Below are positions 7,758 to 12,751 of a stretch of DNA of 12,751 nucleotides, one piece after another; position 1 is the first letter of the stretch; each line of letters opens with the position of its first letter. This stretch comes from Bacteroidales bacterium (lineage in GTDB: Bacteria > Bacteroidota > Bacteroidia > Bacteroidales > VadinHA17). Under the pieces are notes generated by a model. That model did no database searches. It had not been told where the DNA came from and saw only the letters and a program-made list of their open reading frames with translations. The stretch is from the NCBI GenBank assembly GCA_025455505.1, contig JALOMK010000118.1, positions 1 through 12,751 of the forward strand, in the 5' to 3' direction. A program made the translations under genes and the position numbers.

Positions 7758-8396
7758 CTATCCGTATAGTTCTTCTTCAAGAATCCTGCATAGGGTATGG
7801 TAAAGGGGCAGGTGAAGTTCCTGCACCCTGGCTGTTTCAGTTTCAGGCACATTCAGAAGAATGTCGCACATCGCAGCCATGGCTCCGCCGGATTTCCCTG
7901 TAAGACAGATTACCTTCATGCCCGCTGACCTTGCTGTAATTATTGCATCTATTACATTCTGTGAGTTGCCCGATGTGCTGATTGCAATCAGGATGTCCGA
8001 ATCGCGGCCATAGCTCACTACCTGCTGGGCAAATACGAGTGAGGGATCGGTGTCGTTGGCCACTGCGGTCATTAGTCCGGCATGGGAGGCAAGCGATATT
8101 ACAGGCAGACCCTGTTGAAGCTTCCCCGCAAGCCAGGCACCCCTATGCCCGCCTGTTGCAATAAGGCCCGATTGCACTGAAGCTTCCAGGGGCCTTGGCT
8201 TTTCAAAGCCCTTTAAAAGTTCGCCTGCAATATGATCAGCGTCGGCTGCGCTTCCGCCGTTGCCGCAGATCAGAAGCTTCCCCCCGTTTCTGAAGCAGTC
8301 TGTAAGAAGAGAAGCTGCGTTCAGGATTGAGCTCCCCAGAGGCTGAAGCCCGGGAAACCTTCCTGTAAGTTCATCAATATAATTGCTGGCTTTCAT
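7758..8396 (-). CDS. GmhA-like SIS-domain phosphosugar isomerase
   Basis: A 212-residue cytoplasmic protein with the SIS fold of sedoheptulose-7-phosphate isomerases. LLICGNGGSAADADHIAGEL (41-60) is the phosphate-binding loop plus two zinc-ligand positions (H55, E59), and ISTSGNSQNVIDAI (139-152) is the second SIS loop. The C-terminal VQELHLPLYHTLC (191-203) supplies Q192 and H200 with the same spacing as the Q172/H180 zinc ligands of E. coli GmhA. The zinc-site residues seen in E. coli GmhA therefore appear conserved. The loop between the first helix and GLMTAVANDTD (about 61-116) is longer than in E. coli GmhA. GmhA proper converts sedoheptulose-7-phosphate to heptose-7-phosphate; here a different phosphosugar is possible. 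It is the first gene of the tight operon, 37 bases after the MFS stop, and precedes the kinase by 3 bases. I give no symbol because the canonical heptose pathway is incomplete here. Confidence 0.82.
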   Translation of the reverse strand: MKASNYIDELTGRFPGLQPLGSSILNAASLLTDCFRNGGKLLICGNGGSAADADHIAGELLKGFEKPRPLEASVQSGLIATGGHRGAWLAGKLQQGLPVISLASHAGLMTAVANDTDPSLVFAQQVVSYGRDSDILIAISTSGNSQNVIDAIITARSAGMKVICLTGKSGGAMAAMCDILLNVPETETARVQELHLPLYHTLCRILEEELYG

Positions 8397-8433
8397 CCTG
8401 ATTTTTTATTTCTTAGTATCCGGTCCGTATTTC

Positions 8434-9681
8434 TTACTTTTTGTCGTCAGTCAGGTTTGATGTTACAGGTCTGAGAAGAAGAAGCTGAAGTATGATTGCT
8501 GCAACAACAAATACAGAAAGGAAGGCAATGTCCCTTGCCAGGTTTCCGGAATCTGCCGACTTTCCCAGGAAAGAAGTAATCACTGCGCCGGAGGATATTC
8601 CTGCAAGGTTCATTAGCCCATAACCTGTTGCCCTGTACCGTGGTGAAGCGAACTGGCATAATATTGGCATGCAGTTGACATCGAACATTCCGAAACCAAA
8701 ACCAAAACAGGCTGCCCCTCCGAGCAAGCGGGGAAGCGTGTCCCCCGTGCCAAGCAGAATTACTGCCGGTATTGTAAGCCCCAGTCCGATTGCACCTGTG
8801 TAAATCCTTCCCCTCAGCGTGCTCTGCATCCACCTGTCGGCAGCAATACCCCCGGCAAGAACGCCGACAAGTGCTGACAGGGCAATAGTAATCGTGGAAA
8901 GAGGACCGGCAACCTCCATCCTTATTCCCAGCGATGTTGACAGCAGTGTCGGCAGCCAGTTTTTTGTAGCCCAGCCCGGCAGACTCGGGGCGGAAAAATA
9001 AAAAAGGATTACCCAGAAGGGAATGCTTCCAAGCAGTATGCCCATTCCCCTGAACGATTCTTTAAAACGCTGAAAAACACTTGCTGACGCATCCCTTACA
9101 ATTGAATAGGCTTTTTTCTCCCTGAGGAAAGCAATCAGGACGAAACTGTAAAGCAGGCCTGCCAGCCCGAATGAGAAAAAAGTTGCCTGCCAGGAAAAGT
9201 TTCCTGCTATCGTGGCCCCGAATCCGCCAAGGGCCTGGCCGAGATAGTTGCCTGTCATATGTATCCCGATTGCCAGCGACCTGCTTTTACCTTCGTGGTA
9301 GTCAGCAATAAGTGCAAGCCCCGCCGGCATGTAAAAAGCCTCGCTGATGCCCATTACAGCCCTGAGAATGTATAATTGCCTGAAAGTAGTCGCGAATCCC
9401 ATGAGGCAGGTAACACCCGACCATACGAAGAGGCTGAAAACTATCAGCCACTTTCTGTTAAGCCTGTCGGCGATAATCCCTGAAACAGGACTCATAAAGG
9501 CATATACCCATAGAAATATAGCCATCAGCCTTCCGAAATTGGCAGCCGACTGCAGTTCAGCAATATCAGCCATCATTGATGGCTTCATCGTTGAAAGCAT
9601 CTGCCTGTCTATATAATTAAGCAGGACGACGAACCAGAGAAGTCCGACAACAAGCCAGGGGTATGATTTGCGCTCAGTCAT
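8434..9681 (-). CDS. MFS transporter, sugar-acid/hexuronate (ACS-like) type
   Basis: A 415-residue inner-membrane protein with about 12 hydrophobic helices. LNYIDRQMLS (21-30) in helix 1, the MFS motif A equivalent GIIADRLNRKWLIV (68-81) between helices 2 and 3, and RAVMGISEAFYMPAGLALI (107-125) in helix 4 follow the pattern of the anion:cation symporter branch (hexuronate, glucarate and other organic-acid carriers). Later, FGFGFGMFDVNCMPI and ATGYGLMNL match helices 10-11 of the same group. It probably moves a sugar acid or other organic anion with H+ across the inner membrane. The neighbouring GH105 gene, whose family releases unsaturated uronic acids, makes a uronate substrate attractive, but this is inference. 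It is 74 bases downstream of the serine hydrolase and 37 bases upstream of the isomerase, so it may belong to the same transcript. Confidence 0.8.
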   Translation of the reverse strand: MTERKSYPWLVVGLLWFVVLLNYIDRQMLSTMKPSMMADIAELQSAANFGRLMAIFLWVYAFMSPVSGIIADRLNRKWLIVFSLFVWSGVTCLMGFATTFRQLYILRAVMGISEAFYMPAGLALIADYHEGKSRSLAIGIHMTGNYLGQALGGFGATIAGNFSWQATFFSFGLAGLLYSFVLIAFLREKKAYSIVRDASASVFQRFKESFRGMGILLGSIPFWVILFYFSAPSLPGWATKNWLPTLLSTSLGIRMEVAGPLSTITIALSALVGVLAGGIAADRWMQSTLRGRIYTGAIGLGLTIPAVILLGTGDTLPRLLGGAACFGFGFGMFDVNCMPILCQFASPRYRATGYGLMNLAGISSGAVITSFLGKSADSGNLARDIAFLSVFVVAAIILQLLLLRPVTSNLTDDKK

Positions 9682-9755
9682 TAACAGCTACAGGAAAAGC
9701 AGAACAAATCCATATTATCCGGATTGATGATTCACCAGCGTAATCACTGGTTCTT

Positions 9756-11018
9756 TCAGTCGGAAAGTGACTGGTAAACCATGGTCCTGAATTTCTCATG
9801 AATCTCGCCATGATTGAATCCCATGTGCTGAAAGAACAGCAGAGCAACGATTTTTTCCTGAGGGTCAGCCCAGTATATCGTTGCAAAATATCCTCCCCAA
9901 CCAAATGATCCTTCGGATATTCCGTACCTCTTCTGTCCTTCTTCCGTAGTAACCTGGAATCCAAGCCCGAATTTATCGGCTCCCAGGCTAAGCTCCCCAA
10001 TCTGGTTGCATGTCATCAGGTCAACAGTCCTGCGCGCCAGTATCCTCTTCCCGTTATATTCGCCCTTGTTAAGAAGCATCTGGAGGAAAATGCCGTAATC
10101 CCTTGTAGTTGAGCTGAGTCCTGCCCCGCCTGAAAAGTATGTTCCGTCGACAAGAGGGTAATTCACAAAATCGTTGCTGAAGTTACCAAGCCTGTGGCCG
10201 CTGTCTTCTGCTGCAACCTTTACGAGTCTTTCCTTTTTCGGTTCCGGAAGATAGAACCAGGTGTCGTCCATCCCGAGCGGTTCAAAAAGGTGATTCTTCA
10301 GGTACACATCGAAGCTCTCCCCCGACACGACCTCGACAAGATATCCGAGAACGTCGGTATTCAGACCATATGTAAATCTTTCACCCGGGTTGTGCGCGAG
10401 AGGAAGCTTACCCAGGGCACGGATCTTCTCGCCAAGGTTTATTTTTTCACTAACAAATCCTGTCGGGATACCTGCCTTTGCATAGATTGCATTCATCATT
10501 GACGAACCAATGCCGGCATAGTCGATTCCTGAAGTGTGAGTAAGCAGGTCCCGGATAGTAACCTCTCTCTCTGCCGGGATTGTTGTATACGAGGTATCAG
10601 CCGGATTATACTTGTCAACTACTCCCGGACGGGAAAACTCAGGTATGTATTTTGAGATAGGATCATCGAGGAGGAACCTGCCCTCTTCAAAGAGCATCAT
10701 CACTGCAACGCTGGTTATGGCTTTTGTCTGGGATGCTATCCTGAAAATATTTTCAGTGGCCAGTGGAGTTTTCGCCTCAACATCACTGTAGCCGAAAGCC
10801 TTATCGTACACGATTTTTGAATCGCGTGCCATGAATGCCGCAGCCCCGGCAACCCAGCCGCTGTCGACAGCCTGCTGAAGCACCCTGTCAATTCGGGCCA
10901 GCCTCTCAGGTGAAACTTTCACCGATTCAGGTGAACCGGGGAGGAGTACCTGCGTTTCATTCCCCGTGCAAGAGGCAAGCAGAAGTACGCCTGCTAACAG
11001 AACCAAGACTTTTTTCAT
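9756..11018 (-). CDS. Serine-hydrolase lipoprotein, class C beta-lactamase/EstB-like family
   Basis: A 420-residue protein starting with a lipoprotein signal: MKK, a hydrophobic run, then LLAS-C with the lipidated cysteine at 17. It should therefore sit in the periplasm or outer envelope. The fold is that of serine beta-lactamase-like esterases and peptidases: S96-Q-T-K99 (SxxK nucleophile and base), LLTHTSGI (158-165), Y217-G-L-N220 as the YxN-like motif, and GSFGWGG near the C-terminus in place of KTG. FRIASQTKAIT and the GWGG ending are common in Bacteroidota esterase/transpeptidase-like paralogues and do not indicate antibiotic resistance. It could be a deacylase for substituted glycans or an unrelated housekeeping hydrolase. 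It lies 82 bases after the GH105 stop and 74 bases before the MFS gene on the same strand. Confidence 0.82.
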   Translation of the reverse strand: MKKVLVLLAGVLLLASCTGNETQVLLPGSPESVKVSPERLARIDRVLQQAVDSGWVAGAAAFMARDSKIVYDKAFGYSDVEAKTPLATENIFRIASQTKAITSVAVMMLFEEGRFLLDDPISKYIPEFSRPGVVDKYNPADTSYTTIPAEREVTIRDLLTHTSGIDYAGIGSSMMNAIYAKAGIPTGFVSEKINLGEKIRALGKLPLAHNPGERFTYGLNTDVLGYLVEVVSGESFDVYLKNHLFEPLGMDDTWFYLPEPKKERLVKVAAEDSGHRLGNFSNDFVNYPLVDGTYFSGGAGLSSTTRDYGIFLQMLLNKGEYNGKRILARRTVDLMTCNQIGELSLGADKFGLGFQVTTEEGQKRYGISEGSFGWGGYFATIYWADPQEKIVALLFFQHMGFNHGEIHEKFRTMVYQSLSD

Positions 11019-11060
11019 ATCGCTAACTAGTTGATTATAAATAGTAATGTACTACATCAA

Positions 11061-11066
11061 ATTATA
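11061..11066 (-). promoter_or_regulatory. Possible promoter element upstream of the serine hydrolase
   Basis: The minus strand reads TATAATTTGATG about 43 bases before the ATG at 11018, in an AT-rich gap. It contains a perfect TATAAT and is one base off the Bacteroidota -7 consensus TAnnTTTG. I see no well-placed TTG at -33, so confidence is low. Confidence 0.25.
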
Positions 11067-11079
11067 GTATCAGCAATCC

Positions 11080-11094
11080 GTCAGACCTTCTGAC
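11080..11094. terminator. Short perfect inverted repeat after GH105
   Basis: GTCAGA (11080-11085) and TCTGAC (11089-11094) flank a 3-base loop just after the GH105 stop (11101). No T-tract follows on the minus strand. It could be a weak terminator or an operator for the serine hydrolase gene; the sequence does not decide. Confidence 0.3.
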
Positions 11095-11100
11095 CTAACC

Positions 11101-12201
11101 TTAATTTTCAGCTTTTTTCGGCTTTTCTTCTTTCTGCTTCTTTGGTTTTGGTTCCATTTCCTTTGAAAGCTTGTAGACTTCGCTTCCGGCAAGAAGGAAA
11201 CAGCCAAGCCCGAAGTCCTCGAAGTTGGGAACTATATCATAACCAACGGGCTGGCTGTCCTTTGGCTCCTTTCCCGTCCCCTGAACCCAGCCCAGGAAGC
11301 CGTTTTCATGAACGGATTCCTTTACCATTGCGTTCCAGGCCTTTGTAACTACAGGGAGGTAATCCTTTTTGCTTATCAGGCCCCTGTTTATACCCCAGGC
11401 CATTCCATATACGAAAAGCGAGGTTCCGGTAAGTTCCCTGCCACCAAAATGAGCGGGATCCTTAAGGCTTACATTCCAGTAGCCGTCCTCGCGCTGGAGC
11501 GGAACAAGGGCCTCAAGCATGTCCTTTAAAGTCTTTTCGTATTCACTTATATATTTGTTTTTTTCTGGAAGGGCTTCAATTGTCCGAACCAGAGCGGCAA
11601 CAACCCATCCGTTTCCCCTTGACCAATAGCAGTTTTCGCCGTTGGGTTCCTTGTAAGGAGGTACAAAATCCTTATCGCGCCACCAGAGCATTTCCTCAGG
11701 ATTATATAATCCGCTTGTGCCGTGCTTAAGTTTTGTAAACATGTACATTTCGTGCATGCGTTCAAAATATCTCTTGTCACGGTAAATAGTTCCAAGCCGG
11801 GCATATACTGGCATCGCCATCTGCAGGGCATCAATCCAGTTCCAGTCATCGATTTTGTCACTTGCGAGCATGTTATCGACAGAGGCCTTGATATCCCTGA
11901 TGCGTTCTTCCTTGTACCTGTCCATAAGGTACAGTTCTATGTATGTCTGTCCGCAGCACTGGTTATCGGCGTTCCTCGTTTTTACACCATCGCGAAGTCC
12001 CCATTTATGAAACTCTCCCCAGCGCAACATGTAGTCGAGGTATGAGGGGTCGGGATTCAGCCTGTAAAGAGCCATCAGTCCCTCGTAATAAACGCCTCTT
12101 GTCCAGATGTTGCTGGGCCGTTCACGTTCGGTGATTATTGTTTTACCTACATCCGGCCACTTTTCCATGAAATAGTGGTTAGCAAGAACCATGGCGTTCA
12201 T
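11101..12201 (-). CDS. GH105/GH88 unsaturated (rhamno)galacturonyl hydrolase, 5' end apparently lost
   Basis: 366 codons from the ATG at 12201. GH88/GH105 signatures are abundant: RPSNIWTRGVYYEGLMALY (28-46), ADNQCCGQTYIELY (78-91), WNWIDALQMAMPVYARLG (120-137), GLYNPEEMLWWRD (164-176), ENCYWSRGNGWVVAAL (189-204), REDGYWN (237-243), GGRELTGTSLF (253-263). D79 and D124 correspond to the aspartates used by YteR-type enzymes, which hydrate the double bond of unsaturated uronic acid-ended oligosaccharides from pectin or similar glycans. The domain starts immediately at residue 1, whereas Bacteroidota homologues usually carry a signal peptide first. The frame continues upstream with five codons (SSDET-like) to a TAG at 12217-12219, with no better start. 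The missing signal suggests loss of the 5' end or a cytoplasmic variant. The C-terminus has a lysine/glutamate-rich tail (from about 349). Confidence 0.82.
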   Translation of the reverse strand: MNAMVLANHYFMEKWPDVGKTIITERERPSNIWTRGVYYEGLMALYRLNPDPSYLDYMLRWGEFHKWGLRDGVKTRNADNQCCGQTYIELYLMDRYKEERIRDIKASVDNMLASDKIDDWNWIDALQMAMPVYARLGTIYRDKRYFERMHEMYMFTKLKHGTSGLYNPEEMLWWRDKDFVPPYKEPNGENCYWSRGNGWVVAALVRTIEALPEKNKYISEYEKTLKDMLEALVPLQREDGYWNVSLKDPAHFGGRELTGTSLFVYGMAWGINRGLISKKDYLPVVTKAWNAMVKESVHENGFLGWVQGTGKEPKDSQPVGYDIVPNFEDFGLGCFLLAGSEVYKLSKEMEPKPKKQKEEKPKKAEN

Positions 12202-12406
12202 CGTCTCATCGCTGCTCTATGCACTTTACTATCAGACCATGTGGACGGTCTGGGTTCAGCCTCCCGCAAACAAAGCAGTGATGTTTATCATGTTTACTGG
12301 CCTCGGCATGCTTTTTTCCTACAGCTATAAAAAATCCGGCAGTTTTCTGGTGAACTGGACCATGCATATCTTCACCGGATTAAATTACCGCCTGCTGTTT
12401 CCATAG
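12191..12406 (+). pseudogene. Fragment resembling the C-terminus of a CPBP-family intramembrane protease
   Basis: A 71-codon stretch encoding three hydrophobic segments. SSLLYALYY (7-15), FTGLGMLFSYSYKKSGSFLV (35-54) and WTMHIFTGLNYRLLF (56-70) recall the last helices of CPBP (CAAX-like) membrane proteases, where a helix ends in FxxxH, a short loop has the '..tGs...' turn, and the final motif is H....N. The EE..R catalytic motif of the N-terminal part is absent. The frame is closed at 12173-12175, so at most five more codons exist upstream, and these overlap the GH105 gene. I read it as a 5'-truncated remnant, not a complete small protein. The family call is tentative. Confidence 0.4.
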
Positions 12407-12544
12407 CCCGCTGCACACCGGCTCAGCTTCCCGCCCAAAACAATTTTGCCCGCCTTTGCGGACGATATAAAGTTGACCCCTTAAAGCATGAAGCCCTGTC
12501 CGATACTCTTAGTAGCGGACAGGGTTCGCTTGAGCGTTAAGAAG
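12407..12544. other. Intergenic stretch between CPBP-like fragment and tRNA-Ser
   Basis: 138 bases with no gene that I can support. The only visible structure is the inverted repeat at 12494-12524, described separately. The part before it is mixed composition without open frames, repeats or an attachment-site-like duplication of the neighbouring tRNA ends. Confidence 0.5.
12494..12524 (-). terminator. Hairpin downstream of the tRNA-Ser genes, candidate terminator
   Basis: CCCTGTCCG (12494-12502) and CGGACAGGG (12516-12524) are perfect 9-base reverse complements around a 13-base loop. The repeat lies about 20 bases past the 3' CCA of tRNA-Ser(GCT) in the direction of tRNA transcription. The following minus-strand bases have only a short TTT, so it is a plausible but not textbook intrinsic terminator for the tandem tRNA transcript. 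Confidence 0.5.
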
Positions 12545-12636
12545 TGGCGGAGAGAGAGGGATTTGAACCCTCGGTTGAGCTTTCGCCCAACACTCGCTTA
12601 GCAGGCGAGCGCCTTCGACCACTCGGCCATCTCTCC
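12545..12636 (-). tRNA. tRNA-Ser (anticodon GCT)
   Basis: The minus strand gives acceptor GGAGAGA (from 12636) pairing with TCTCTCC, discriminator G and a gene-encoded CCA (12545-12547). The D-loop block GGCCGAGTGGTCGAAGGC, an anticodon stem-loop with CTGCTAA (anticodon GCT, reading AGC/AGU), a long variable arm (TGTTGGGCGAAAGCTCAAC) and GGTTCAAATCC in the T-arm are all visible. The extended variable arm marks a class II serine tRNA. The length is 92 bases including CCA. Confidence 0.95.
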
Positions 12637-12663
12637 ACGAATCTCGATATATAAATAAATTTC

Positions 12664-12751
12664 TGGCGGAGGGAGTAGGATTCGAACCCACGTCACGTTT
12701 CCGTGAAACGGTTTTCAAGACCGCCGCCTTCAACCACTCGGCCATCCCTCC
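12664..12751 (-). tRNA. tRNA-Ser (anticodon TGA)
   Basis: The minus strand starts at the last base of the window with acceptor GGAGGGA, pairing with TCCCTCC, discriminator G and encoded CCA (12664-12666). The D-arm GGCCGAGTGGTTGAAGGC, anticodon loop CTTGAAA (anticodon TGA, reading UCN codons), a long variable arm with the TTTCACGGAAACGTGA hairpin and GGTTCGAATCC T-arm identify a class II serine tRNA. It is transcribed ahead of tRNA-Ser(GCT), with only 27 AT-rich bases between them, so they probably form one transcript. Confidence 0.95.

Noticed and set aside
5882..8396. Reading the isomerase and kinase-HAD pair as ordinary LPS ADP-heptose synthesis
   Set aside because: No nucleotidyltransferase or ADP-heptose epimerase is present, the HAD is of a different subfamily from GmhB, and the operon carries sugar uptake and 2-epimerase genes.
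8447..8833. 128-codon minus-strand open frame inside the MFS gene
   Set aside because: Alternate frame of the MFS transporter; the MFS frame carries all family motifs and membrane helices.
9674..10000. 108-codon minus-strand open frame running between the serine hydrolase and MFS genes
   Set aside because: Mostly an alternate frame of the serine hydrolase; no start context or domain.
9756..11018. Antibiotic-resistance beta-lactamase
   Set aside because: The SQTK, YGLN and GWGG motifs fit the broad esterase/peptidase group; the KTG-type motif of true class C beta-lactamases is not seen.
12509..12745. 78-codon minus-strand open frame at the right edge
   Set aside because: It is made of the two tRNA-Ser genes translated as protein, a common false gene call.
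1..12751. CRISPR array, insertion sequence or prophage
   Set aside because: No regularly spaced repeats, transposase or integrase motifs, or phage structural genes were visible on either strand.

Overview
The window looks like chromosomal DNA from a member of the Bacteroidota (Bacteroidales/Marinilabiliales-like), probably a carbohydrate-degrading species. The support is the protein style: an SGLT-type sodium symporter joined to an AGE-family epimerase, a GH105/GH88 hydrolase of the kind common in Bacteroidota polysaccharide loci, a serine-hydrolase lipoprotein, a COG4299/DUF5009-type acyltransferase remnant, and starts without clear Shine-Dalgarno sequences. This is inferred from recognised families; no marker gene is present.

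Layout. Positions 1-410 (+) hold the C-terminal end of a DUF5009/NagX-like membrane acyltransferase whose reading frame is broken at about 66-72. It is followed by an APC-family permease (446-1795, +). A hairpin (1839-1859) separates this convergent pair from a long minus-strand array. Read in transcription order, from high to low coordinates, the array is: GH105 hydrolase (12201-11101), serine-hydrolase lipoprotein (11018-9756), MFS transporter (9681-8434), GmhA-like SIS isomerase (8396-7758), PfkB/HldE-like kinase fused to a HAD phosphatase but split by a frameshift/deletion near 7005-7036 (7754-5882), a deoxyhypusine-synthase-like protein of unknown reaction (5885-4770), an AGE-family 2-epimerase (4763-3477) and an SGLT-type Na+/sugar symporter (3480-1870). 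At the right edge is a short plus-strand fragment resembling a CPBP membrane protease C-terminus (about 12191-12406), then two tandem minus-strand tRNA-Ser genes (GCT, then TGA in coordinate order).

How the genes fit together. The last five genes of the array (8396 to 1870) are spaced 3 nt, ATGA overlap, 6 nt and ATGA overlap, so they are almost certainly one translationally coupled operon. Their families (sodium-driven sugar uptake, sugar 2-epimerisation, aldose/ketose-phosphate isomerisation, sugar kinase plus phosphatase, and a Rossmann-like DHS relative) suggest handling of an unusual sugar. The operon resembles the first steps of ADP-heptose synthesis (isomerase, kinase, phosphatase) but lacks any nucleotidyltransferase and carries uptake and epimerase genes instead. 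The upstream GH105 and MFS genes could supply uronic-acid-type sugars, but that link rests on proximity only.

Caution: three genes show disruptions (the 5' acyltransferase, the kinase-HAD fusion, and the GH105/CPBP junction near 12200). Some of these may be assembly errors and some real decay; sequence alone cannot decide.
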